From JBDHRG01 sp039807445 (lineage in GTDB: Bacteria; Pseudomonadota; Gammaproteobacteria; Competibacterales; Competibacteraceae): a stretch of 13,905 nt of DNA. The position numbers and the translations under genes are program-made. The notes below the pieces were generated by a model. It did not search any database. It saw only the letters and a list, made by a program, of their open reading frames with translations, and was not told the origin of the DNA. Shown here one piece after another: positions 1 through 6,281 of this stretch (position 1 is the stretch's first letter; each line of letters begins with the position of its first letter). The stretch covers positions 1 to 13,905 of the forward strand of contig JBDHRG010000109.1 in the NCBI GenBank assembly GCA_039807445.1, in the 5' to 3' direction.

Positions 1-2
1 CT

Positions 3-572
3 CCGCGCGAAGCACCGCCGGTGCTCGCCGAGCCGCGTTTGCCGGCGGCGGACGCCGGCTCCATCGGGCCGGCAGACGACAGCGCAGCGAATGCGCCACC
101 GCCTGCGCCCGCCCGGCCCCCGCTCGCCGAGCCCCCCGCTGCCGAGCTGACACGGCCTGCGCTGGCCCCGTCCCCGGTCGACGACTCGATCCGCGCCGTG
201 CCCGCGATCGCCGCACCGGCGCCGCTCGAAGACACCGTGCCCTCGGTGATCCGTACGCCGCCGCGCGAACCGGCACCGCCGCCGGCGACGGCCGTGGCAC
301 CGTTGATCCCGTCCGAGGCCGGCGAACCACCGTTGCCGCCGCTGTTCCCGCCCCCTGGCCAAGGCTCGCCGCCGATGCCCGCCGTGCCGCTGGCGCCAGC
401 CGTCCCGGCCCCGCCCGCCGAGCCGCGCGCCGAGCCGTCGCCTCCCAAACCGAAGGCCGCCAAACCGGCGATCAGTCGCCAGGAGCCGGCCGTGACCAGG
501 AAACCGCCGGCGCCGCGCAAGCCGCCGCCCCCGCCACGCGAGGAGTCCCCCGGATGGATCATAAGACGCTAG
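3..572 (+). CDS. C-terminal part of a Pro/Ala-rich protein, 5' end outside window
   Basis: The frame is open from the left edge to the stop at 570-572, so the gene probably begins upstream; a GTG at 21 is possible but has no clear ribosome binding site. The visible 190 residues are almost entirely low-complexity: Pro, Ala, Glu and Arg with PPP and PAP runs, and a Lys/Arg-Pro-rich tail ending in GWIIRR. No catalytic motif, membrane segment or cysteine-based motif is visible. Such segments often act as extended linkers or periplasm-spanning regions, but that is only an analogy. The last 19 bases overlap the start of the next gene, so the two are probably cotranscribed. Low-complexity GC-rich DNA can give spurious open frames. 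Here the overlap with a gene that has a good ribosome binding site, and the fact that the frame stays open, favour a real protein. Function is unknown. Confidence 0.55.
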   Translation, partial: PREAPPVLAEPRLPAADAGSIGPADDSAANAPPPAPARPPLAEPPAAELTRPALAPSPVDDSIRAVPAIAAPAPLEDTVPSVIRTPPREPAPPPATAVAPLIPSEAGEPPLPPLFPPPGQGSPPMPAVPLAPAVPAPPAEPRAEPSPPKPKAAKPAISRQEPAVTRKPPAPRKPPPPPREESPGWIIRR

Positions 573-1057
573 TCGGTTTCGGCGTGCTGCTCGCGGCGAG
601 CGGTTGCGCCCCCGTGATTCAGCAGCTCGAGGATGCCGTCTGGGACCTCCAGAAGCGCCTGCGCGCCCCCGGCGAAGCCTCGCTGGCACTGCCCGCCGAT
701 GTCTGGAAGGAATACCGCTGCTCCGAGACGCGCCTGCCCCTGTTTCGCATCGAGAACCGCGAGCTGATCCCGCCGCGGCTGCGTCCCGGACAGGAGTTCG
801 ATCACCGGCTGGTGTACGCGCTGTGCAACGGCCGCGACGACGCCATCCAGGGGAGCTTGCGCACCCGCATCAGCTACCAGGGCAAGGTGCTGGTCGACGA
901 CGTCAACAAAAGCTTCAGCATCAAGCCCGGCCGCTGGCAAGTGGACACCTTCATCCGCCTGCCGCCCCAGGCCGAACGCGGTTCCTACACCCTGGAGCTG
1001 GAGTTCGCGAGCCTCGACCTGGCCTTCACCGAACGCAGCGGCTTTATCGTGCAGTGA
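554..1057 (+). CDS. Small predicted lipoprotein of unknown function
   Basis: This is a 167-residue protein. The ATG at 554 follows GAGGAG (540-545) by 8 bases, a good ribosome binding site lying inside the upstream gene. The N-terminus has a short charged start (MDHK), a hydrophobic stretch and then AASGC, which fits a relaxed lipobox with Cys18 as the lipidated residue. The usual Leu at -3 is replaced by Ala, so the lipoprotein call is probable rather than certain. The mature part (about 150 residues) is mixed polar and alternating, with segments such as GSYTLELEF near the C-terminus that suggest a beta-rich fold. I do not recognise the family. It overlaps the Pro/Ala-rich gene by 19 bp, so the two may act together in the envelope. 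It ends 9 bases before the stop of convergent aroE. Confidence 0.7.
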   Translation: MDHKTLVGFGVLLAASGCAPVIQQLEDAVWDLQKRLRAPGEASLALPADVWKEYRCSETRLPLFRIENRELIPPRLRPGQEFDHRLVYALCNGRDDAIQGSLRTRISYQGKVLVDDVNKSFSIKPGRWQVDTFIRLPPQAERGSYTLELEFASLDLAFTERSGFIVQ

Positions 1058-1063
1058 GGGCGC

Positions 1064-1078
1064 CCGTCAGGATGACGG
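1064..1078. other. Short inverted repeat at convergent gene ends
   Basis: CCGTCA and TGACGG form a perfect 6-bp inverted repeat around a 3-base loop. It covers the aroE stop codon and lies 6 bases past the lipoprotein gene's stop. It could help end transcription from both sides, but it has no T-run on either strand, so it is not a standard intrinsic terminator and may be chance. Confidence 0.25.
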
Positions 1079-1885
1079 CCGTAATGCCGCCAGCACCGGT
1101 GCGGTGTCGGGGCGCACGCCGCGCCACAGCCGGAACGATTCCGCCGCCTGCTCGACCAGCATGCCAAGGCCGTCGACGGCCTGTGCCGCGCCGTGGTTGC
1201 GCGCCCAGCGCACGAAGGCGGTGGGCGCGTCGGCGTACATCAGGTCGTAGGCCCAGGCGCCGTCGGCGAACACCGCCTCGGGCAGCAGCGGCACCGCGTC
1301 CGCCAGTCCGGCGGCGGTGGCGTTGATCACCAGGTCGAAGCGCTGGCCGTCGAGTTCGCCGTAGCCGCAGCCGTAGACGCGGCCGAGGTCGCCGAAGCGC
1401 AGCGCCAGCTCGGCCGCCTTGTCGGCGGTGCGGTTGGCGATCGTCAGCGAGGCCGGGCCGGCTTCGAGCAGCGGCGCCAGCACGCCGCGCGCGGCGCCGC
1501 CGGCGCCGGCGAGCAGGATGCGCCGCCCGGCCAGCACGCAGCCGTGGTTGTGCGCCAGGTCGTGCGCCAGACCGAGGCCGTCGGTGTTTTCGCCGTAGAC
1601 TTCGCCCCCGGCGAACACCAGCGTGTTGACCGCGCCGGCGCGCTCGGCGCGCGGCGACAGCCGGTCGGCGAACACCCAGGCGTCCTGCTTGAACGGCACG
1701 GTGACATTCAGCCCGCAGCCGCCGGCCGCGGCGAAGGCGCGTGCGGCCGCGTTGAAGCCACCCGGCTCGACCAGCAGCGCCTCGTAGACCAGGTCCTGCC
1801 CGGTCTGCGCGGCGAACAGCGCATGGATCTTCGGCGACTTGCTGTGGGCGATCGGGTTGCCCATCACGGCGTAACGGTCGGTCAT
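1067..1885 (-). CDS. aroE: Shikimate dehydrogenase (NADP+)
   Basis: AroE reduces 3-dehydroshikimate to shikimate with NADPH in the cytoplasmic chorismate pathway. The 272-residue protein has the usual family length. Visible family motifs are NPIAHSKSP (residues 10-18, with the shikimate-binding Ser15 and Ser17), NVTVPFK with catalytic Lys66, ENTDG with Asp102, the Rossmann loop GAGGAARG, NRTADKA for the NADP phosphate, NATAAG (commonly NATSAG), YDLMY, and GLGMLVEQA near the end. I chose the ATG at 1885 because it gives the normal family start MTDRYAVMGNP. An ATG at 1912 would add nine unrelated residues encoded by the intergenic repeat. The gene lies 112 bp downstream of hemB on the same strand. 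Cotranscription is possible, although a hairpin repeat sits in the gap. Confidence 0.96.
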   Translation of the reverse strand: MTDRYAVMGNPIAHSKSPKIHALFAAQTGQDLVYEALLVEPGGFNAAARAFAAAGGCGLNVTVPFKQDAWVFADRLSPRAERAGAVNTLVFAGGEVYGENTDGLGLAHDLAHNHGCVLAGRRILLAGAGGAARGVLAPLLEAGPASLTIANRTADKAAELALRFGDLGRVYGCGYGELDGQRFDLVINATAAGLADAVPLLPEAVFADGAWAYDLMYADAPTAFVRWARNHGAAQAVDGLGMLVEQAAESFRLWRGVRPDTAPVLAALRPSS

Positions 1886-1905
1886 GGTTCGAGTTCCGGA
1901 CTGGA

Positions 1906-1970
1906 GAGGCACGAGGCACGACGAGGCATTCGAGTCTGTGGTCTTTCCTCGCGCCTCGCAACTCGCGCCT
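1906..1970. repeat. Intergenic hairpin with 7-nt periodic arms (hemB-aroE gap)
   Basis: The left arm GAGGCACGAGG (1906-1916) and right arm CCTCGCGCCTC (1947-1957) pair over 11 bp with one mismatch, which is a G-U wobble in minus-strand RNA; the loop is 30 bases. Both arms show 7-base periodicity. On the left, GAGGCAC occurs twice in tandem and then reappears in part after a 3-base shift. On the right (1947-1970) the units CCTCGCG, CCTCGCA and ACTCGCG follow each other. The element fills most of the hemB-aroE gap. There is no T-run, so it is not a standard terminator. It may affect readthrough or mRNA stability, which is inference. Confidence 0.6.
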
Positions 1971-1997
1971 GTCCTATACTCGATCCCCCAGCGCGGC

Positions 1998-3008
1998 TCA
2001 GGCTCCGCGGCGCAGCTCGAGCGCGACGCGCTTGGCGAAGTACGTCAGCACGCCGTCGGCGCCGGCGCGCTTCATGCCGAGCAGCGATTCGACGATCACC
2101 GCCTCGGACAGCCAGCCGTTCTGGACCGCCGCCATCAGCATCGCGTACTCGCCGCTGACCTGGTAGACGAAGGTCGGCACCGCGAACTGGTCCTTGACCC
2201 GGCGCACGACGTCGAGGTAGGGCATGCCGGGCTTGACCATCACCATGTCGGCGCCTTCCTCGAGGTCCAGCGCCACTTCGCGCAGCGCCTCGTCGGAATT
2301 GGCCGGGTCCATCTGGTAGGTGGATTTGTCGCCCTTGCCGAGGCTGGCGGCCGAGCCGACCGCGTCGCGGAACGGGCCGTAGAAGTGCGATGCGTACTTG
2401 GCCGAATACGCCATGATGCGCGTGTGGACGAAGTCGTTCGATTCGAGCGCTTCGCGGATCGCGGCGATGCGCCCATCCATCATGTCCGAAGGCGCGACCA
2501 CGTCGGCGCCGGCCTCGGCGTGCGACAGCGCCTGCTGCACCAGCACTTGCACCGTCTCGTCGTTCATCACGTAGCCGTTCGCGTCGACGATGCCGTCCTG
2601 GCCGTGCGTGGTGAAGGGGTCGAGCGCGACGTCGGTGATGACGCCGAGCCCGGGGTACTCGGCCTTCAGCGCCCGCACCGCGCGCTGCGCCAGGCCGTTG
2701 GCGTTGCAGGCTTCGACGGCGTCGAGCGACTTGGCTTCGGGCGGCGTCACCGGGAACAGCGCCACCGCCGGTACGCCGAGCTCGACCAGCTCGCCGGCTT
2801 CCTTCAGCAGCTCGTCGATCGACAGACGCTCGACGCCCGGCATCGACGCCACCGCCTCGCGCACGCCGTTCCCCTCGCGCACGAACACCGGCAGGATCAG
2901 ATCGTCCACGCTCAGCCCGTGCTCGCGCATCAGTCGGCGCGAAAACGTGTCGCGGCGCATGCGGCGCGGGCGCGCGCCGGGGAACTGGCCGGTGATGATC
3001 TGCGGCAT
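1998..3008 (-). CDS. hemB: Delta-aminolevulinic acid dehydratase (porphobilinogen synthase)
   Basis: HemB condenses two 5-aminolevulinate molecules to porphobilinogen in the cytoplasm, the first common step towards haem and other tetrapyrroles. The protein has 336 residues, normal for the family. The two active-site lysines are in YSAKYAS (Lys204) and MVMVKPGMPY (Lys259), and PSDMMDGR is present. The metal region (residues 126-139) reads DVALDPFTTHGQDG. The three cysteines that bind catalytic zinc in Escherichia coli are replaced by Ala128, Asp130 and Asp138, as in Pseudomonas aeruginosa HemB, whose activity depends on magnesium rather than zinc. The ATG at 3008 follows a GAGGT ribosome binding site by 7 bases. 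It is probably the first gene of a hemB-aroE unit, with a candidate extended -10 promoter just upstream, and it is divergent from the hydroxylase operon. Confidence 0.97.
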   Translation of the reverse strand: MPQIITGQFPGARPRRMRRDTFSRRLMREHGLSVDDLILPVFVREGNGVREAVASMPGVERLSIDELLKEAGELVELGVPAVALFPVTPPEAKSLDAVEACNANGLAQRAVRALKAEYPGLGVITDVALDPFTTHGQDGIVDANGYVMNDETVQVLVQQALSHAEAGADVVAPSDMMDGRIAAIREALESNDFVHTRIMAYSAKYASHFYGPFRDAVGSAASLGKGDKSTYQMDPANSDEALREVALDLEEGADMVMVKPGMPYLDVVRRVKDQFAVPTFVYQVSGEYAMLMAAVQNGWLSEAVIVESLLGMKRAGADGVLTYFAKRVALELRRGA

Positions 3009-3039
3009 GATGCGGACCTCGGATGTGGATAGAGCGGCG

Positions 3040-3045
3040 ATTATC
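3040..3045 (-). promoter_or_regulatory. Candidate extended -10 promoter for hemB
   Basis: On the minus strand GATAAT is preceded directly by TGG, matching the extended -10 pattern TGn-(TATAAT-like). It would start transcription near 3033 and give a leader of about 25 bases before the hemB ATG. No good -35 box lies at the expected distance, which an extended -10 promoter can tolerate. Consensus match only. Confidence 0.4.
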
Positions 3046-3162
3046 CCACAGCGCGGTATGCTCGGCGGTAGCGCCGCGCGCGGCCGGGCCGACGGGCCCG
3101 CGAATCCGCCGGCAGCGGCAGGGCGTACACCGCGTTACGCTGACAGAATGCATGCAAGCTTT

Positions 3163-3187
3163 GCCGGGCCGCCCGGGGCGGCCCGGC
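3163..3187. repeat. Very GC-rich perfect hairpin upstream of the hydroxylase gene
   Basis: GCCGGGCCGCC (3163-3173) and GGCGGCCCGGC (3177-3187) form a perfect 11-bp stem with a 3-base loop, all G and C. It ends 35 bases before the hydroxylase ATG. If transcribed it would be a very stable structure close to the start. No T-run follows on either strand, so it is unlikely to be a standard terminator. It could be a protein-binding palindrome or a structured leader; the sequence does not decide. Confidence 0.55.
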
Positions 3188-3222
3188 GGCACGTCGGAGC
3201 CGGACACCACCCGCAAGTATCC

Positions 3223-4032
3223 ATGGACACCTGGCTGCTCGAACACGAACCGCTGGTCCGCCTCGCCGCCTCCGCCGGCGTGCTGGCGGCGATGCTCGCC
3301 TGGGAGCTGGCCGCGCCGCTGCGCCCGGCGCTCGCACCGCGGCGACGGCGCTGGGTGACCAACTTCGCCCTGGCGGTGCTCGATGCGGCCCTGTTGCGGC
3401 TCGCCTTCCCGCTGCTCGCGGTCGGCGCCGCGCAGGCAGCCGCAGCGCACGGCTTCGGCGCGCTCAACGCGCTGGCCGCGCCCGGCTGGCTCGCGTTCGC
3501 GGCCAGCCTGATCGCGCTCGATCTGGCGATCTATGCCCAGCACCGGGTTTCGCACCGCTGGCCGCTGCTGTGGCGACTGCACCGCGTGCACCATTCCGAC
3601 CCCGAGGTCGACGCGAGTACCGCGCTGCGCTTCCATCCGCTCGAGATCGCCCTGTCGATGCTGTACAAACTGGTGCTGGTGACGCTGCTCGGCGCGCCGG
3701 CCTCGGCGGTGATCGCGTTCGAGTTCGTACTCAACGCCTGCGCGCTGTTCGACCACGGCAACGTGCGGCTGCCGCCGCGGCTCGAAGCCGTGTTGCGCTG
3801 GGTGCTGGTGACGCCGGAGCTGCACCGCATCCACCACTCGATCCACCGCGACGAGACCGACAGCAACTACGGCTTCAGCGTGGTCTGGTGGGACCGGCTG
3901 TTCGGCACCTGGCGCGCGGCGCCGCGCGAGGGGCAGGCGCGCATGGCCCTCGGGCTCGACGCCTTCCGCACCCCGGCCGAACAGACGCTGGGGCAGCTGC
4001 TGCTCCAGCCGCTGCGGGAGACGCGGCGGTGA
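3223..4032 (+). CDS. Fatty acid hydroxylase / sterol desaturase-family membrane enzyme
   Basis: This 269-residue integral membrane protein belongs to the di-iron fatty acid hydroxylase superfamily, which hydroxylates or desaturates lipid substrates using O2. Histidine clusters that would hold the two irons are visible: HRVSH (107-111), HRVHH (120-124) and HRIHH (201-205), with single histidines at FHP (138) and DHG (178). Hydrophobic segments lie near residues 10-30, 45-75, 80-105 and 145-180. The true substrate cannot be told from sequence; bacterial members act on fatty acids, carotenoids, hopanoids or unknown lipids. I chose the ATG at 3223 because it leads straight into the first hydrophobic segment. 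An in-frame ATG at 3148 would put the GC hairpin in the coding region, and neither start has a strong ribosome binding site. The stop overlaps the next gene's GTG (GTGA), suggesting translational coupling. Confidence 0.88.
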   Translation: MDTWLLEHEPLVRLAASAGVLAAMLAWELAAPLRPALAPRRRRWVTNFALAVLDAALLRLAFPLLAVGAAQAAAAHGFGALNALAAPGWLAFAASLIALDLAIYAQHRVSHRWPLLWRLHRVHHSDPEVDASTALRFHPLEIALSMLYKLVLVTLLGAPASAVIAFEFVLNACALFDHGNVRLPPRLEAVLRWVLVTPELHRIHHSIHRDETDSNYGFSVVWWDRLFGTWRAAPREGQARMALGLDAFRTPAEQTLGQLLLQPLRETRR

Positions 4033-4727
4033 CGGGGCTGAAGCGCTTCTTGCCGGCGACGCTGCTCGCCGCCGGGCTGGTGGCGATCATCGCGCTCGAC
4101 CTCGACCGCTTCCTGAGCCTCGCGGCTTTGCGCGAGCACCGCCATCTGCTGACAGCCTGGGTCGATGCGCGGCCGCTCGCCGCCGGACTCGCGTACTGCG
4201 CGCTGTATGCGCTCGCGGTCGCGTGCTCGCTGCCCGGGGCCACGGCGCTGACGCTGTTCGGCGGCTTCCTGTTCGGCACCGCACTGGGTTCGACCCTGGC
4301 CGTGGTCGGCGCCACGCTCGGCGCCTCGATGCTGTTCCTGGCCGCGCGCAGCGCGCTCGGCGACAGCCTGCGCCAGCGCGCCGGGCCGTGGTTCGCGAAG
4401 CTCGAAGCCGGCTTCCGCGAAGGCGCGATCAGCTACCTGCTGGTGCTGCGGCTGGTGCCGCTGTTCCCGTTCTTCATCGTCAACCTGGTGCCGGCCTTCT
4501 TCGGCGTGCGGCTGCGCGACTACGTCTGGACCACGGCGCTCGGCATCGTGCCCGGCGCCGTGGTCTACAGCTCGGTCGGCGCCGGGCTCGGTGCGGTGCT
4601 CGACGCCGCCGACACGCCGATCCGCGGGCTGCTGCGCTCGCCACCGATCCTGTTGCCGCTGCTCGGGCTGGCGCTGCTGGCGCTGCTGCCGCTGGTCTAC
4701 CGGCGCTGGCGCGCCCGGAAGAGGTGA
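4029..4727 (+). CDS. VTT-domain (TVP38/TMEM64, DedA-like) membrane protein
   Basis: This is a 232-residue, very hydrophobic protein of the SNARE-associated/VTT family. Its core features are visible: the Gly-rich re-entrant segment LFGGFLFGTALG (about residues 76-87), a helix rich in small residues after it, and the second hallmark RLVPLFPFF (141-149), followed by NLVPAFFGV and a GIVPG segment. The C-terminus is basic (RRWRARKR), likely cytoplasmic. Family members are proposed to move or scramble phospholipids or undecaprenyl phosphate; the role here is inferred only. The GTG start at 4029 overlaps the hydroxylase stop by 4 bases, and the flavoprotein gene begins 3 bases after its stop. VTT proteins often sit beside, or are fused to, mercuric-reductase-like flavoproteins, as here, so the two probably work together. 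Confidence 0.9.
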   Translation: MTGLKRFLPATLLAAGLVAIIALDLDRFLSLAALREHRHLLTAWVDARPLAAGLAYCALYALAVACSLPGATALTLFGGFLFGTALGSTLAVVGATLGASMLFLAARSALGDSLRQRAGPWFAKLEAGFREGAISYLLVLRLVPLFPFFIVNLVPAFFGVRLRDYVWTTALGIVPGAVVYSSVGAGLGAVLDAADTPIRGLLRSPPILLPLLGLALLALLPLVYRRWRARKR

Positions 4728-4730
4728 GCC

Positions 4731-6149
4731 ATGGACGAGATCGTCGAGGCGGATCTCTGCGTGATCGGCGCCGGCTCGGCCGGACTGTCGCTCGCGGCCG
4801 GGGCGGCGCAGCTCGGCGCGCGCGTGGTGCTGATCGAGCGCGGTGCGATGGGCGGCGACTGTCTGAACCACGGCTGCGTACCGTCGAAGTCGCTGCTCGC
4901 CGCCGCCGCAGCCGCCGAGGCGGTGCGGCGTGCGCCGCGCTTCGGCGTCGAGGCCGACGAACCGCAGGTCGCCTTCACACGCGTCCACGCCCACGTGCAC
5001 GGCGTGATCGCCGCGATCGCACCGCACGATTCCGAGGAGCGTTTCAGCGGGCTCGGCTGCCGCGTGATCCGCGCCCCCGCGCGCTTCACCGCCCCCGATG
5101 TGGTCGAGGCCGGCAGCTCGCGCATCCGCGCCAAGCGCTTCGCGATCGCGACCGGATCGCGCCCGGCGCTGCCGCAGCTCCCGGGGCTGGACGCGCTGCC
5201 CTACCTCACCAACGAGACGCTGTTCGAGCGCCACGAAGCGCCGAGGCATCTGTTGGTGCTCGGCGGCGGCCCGGTCGGCGCCGAGATGGCGCAGGCGCAC
5301 CGCCGCCTCGGCGCACGCGTGACGCTGTGCGCGCGCACCCGGCTGTTGCCGAAGGAGGATCCCGAGCTCGTCGCTGCGGTGCGCGAGCGGCTGCTCGCCG
5401 AAGGCGTGGAGCTGGTCGAGGGCTGCGACTTCGTCCGCGCCGAGCCGGAGCCGGCACTGGTGCTGCGCCACCGCGGCGTCGAGCGCCGCATCGCCGGCAC
5501 GCACCTGTTGGTCGCAACCGGGCGCGCGCCGAACGTCGAGGGGCTGGGGCTCGAGGCTGCCGACATCGTTCACGGTCCGCGCGGCATCGCCGTCGATGCG
5601 CGGCTGCGCACCAGCAACCGCCGCGCCTTCGCGCTCGGCGACGTCGCCGGTCCGCACCTGTTCACGCACATGGCCGCGTACCAGGCCGGCATCGTGATCC
5701 GCAACGCGCTGTTCCGGCTGCCGGCGAAGGTCGATTACCGCGCCGCACCGCGCGTCACCTTCACCGACCCCGAGCTGGCGCACGTCGGTCTGAGCGAAGC
5801 CGAGGCGCGCGCGCGCCACGGCGATGCGGTGCGCGTGCTGCGCTGGCCCTTCGCCGACAACGACCGCGCGCGCACCGAGGCTGCCGCCGAGGGGCTGGTC
5901 AAGCTCGTCAGCACGCACCGTGGGCGGGTGCTCGGCGCCGGCATCGCCGGGCGCTGCGCCGGCGAGCTGATCCAGCCCTGGTGCCTCGCGCTGGCGCGCG
6001 GCCTGCCGCTCGGCGCACTCGCTGGGCTGGTCACACCCTACCCCACGCGTGCCGAAGCCGGCGTGCGCGCCGCCGGCAGCTTCTATACGGCGACGCTGTT
6101 CGGCCCGCGCACGCGCATGCTGGTACGCTGGCTGCTGCGGTTGCCGTGA
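4731..6149 (+). CDS. Mercuric-reductase-like FAD-dependent pyridine nucleotide-disulfide oxidoreductase
   Basis: This 472-residue protein has class I disulfide oxidoreductase architecture (as in dihydrolipoamide dehydrogenase and MerA): an FAD-binding GAGSAG motif (residues 13-18), redox-active pair Cys44 and Cys49 in GGDCLNHGCVPSK, an NAD(P)-binding GGGPVG loop in mid-protein, ATGRAPN, FALGDVAG and a C-terminal dimerisation domain. The C-terminal His-Glu dyad of the classical enzymes (HPTxxE) reads YPTRAE here: Tyr437 replaces the base His and Glu442 is kept. No heavy-metal-binding N-terminal domain or vicinal C-terminal cysteines are present, so it is not a true mercuric reductase. A GAGG site 6 bases before the ATG is the ribosome binding site. 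As the last gene of the hydroxylase-VTT operon it may supply electrons to a membrane process; substrate unknown. Confidence 0.92.
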   Translation: MDEIVEADLCVIGAGSAGLSLAAGAAQLGARVVLIERGAMGGDCLNHGCVPSKSLLAAAAAAEAVRRAPRFGVEADEPQVAFTRVHAHVHGVIAAIAPHDSEERFSGLGCRVIRAPARFTAPDVVEAGSSRIRAKRFAIATGSRPALPQLPGLDALPYLTNETLFERHEAPRHLLVLGGGPVGAEMAQAHRRLGARVTLCARTRLLPKEDPELVAAVRERLLAEGVELVEGCDFVRAEPEPALVLRHRGVERRIAGTHLLVATGRAPNVEGLGLEAADIVHGPRGIAVDARLRTSNRRAFALGDVAGPHLFTHMAAYQAGIVIRNALFRLPAKVDYRAAPRVTFTDPELAHVGLSEAEARARHGDAVRVLRWPFADNDRARTEAAAEGLVKLVSTHRGRVLGAGIAGRCAGELIQPWCLALARGLPLGALAGLVTPYPTRAEAGVRAAGSFYTATLFGPRTRMLVRWLLRLP

Positions 6150-6174
6150 CCCGGCCGCCGACTCGGGCTCGCAC

Positions 6175-6230
6175 GATGGGGAATGGGAAATGAAGAGACG
6201 ATGCTCCATCGCTCATTCCCCATCCCCGCT
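6175..6230. repeat. Intergenic hairpin with 7-nt periodic arms (upstream of DUF349 gene)
   Basis: GATGGGGAATG (6175-6185) and CATTCCCCATC (6214-6224) are a perfect 11-bp inverted repeat with a 28-base loop. The left side reads as heptads GATGGGG, AATGGGA and AATGAAG; the right side as CATTCCC then CATCCCC. The GC content is lower than in the flanking genes. The element lies between the flavoprotein stop and the DUF349 start. It has no T-run and resembles the other intergenic hairpins of this window in size and periodicity, not in exact sequence. Confidence 0.6.
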
Positions 6231-6281
6231 GGCCGTGCTATCTATGCGTCCCCGCGCGAACTGCCCGGCGACTCGACAGCC

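Noticed and set aside
1193..3032. Long plus-strand open frames opposite aroE and hemB
   Set aside because: They are shadows of aroE and hemB, with biased Arg/His/Val composition and no recognisable motif.
4731..6149. True mercuric reductase and metal resistance locus
   Set aside because: There is no metal-binding N-terminal domain, no C-terminal vicinal cysteines, and no mer regulator or transporter nearby.
3867..6209. Long minus-strand open frame (780 codons) opposite the VTT and flavoprotein genes
   Set aside because: It is antisense to two genes with clear family motifs; its translation is low-complexity Arg/Gln/Ala-rich, typical of antisense frames in GC-rich DNA.
6183..6281. N-terminal extension of the DUF349 protein from ATG 6183
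   Set aside because: The start lies within the hairpin repeat, and the added residues do not resemble the HEAT-like domain that begins at 6282.
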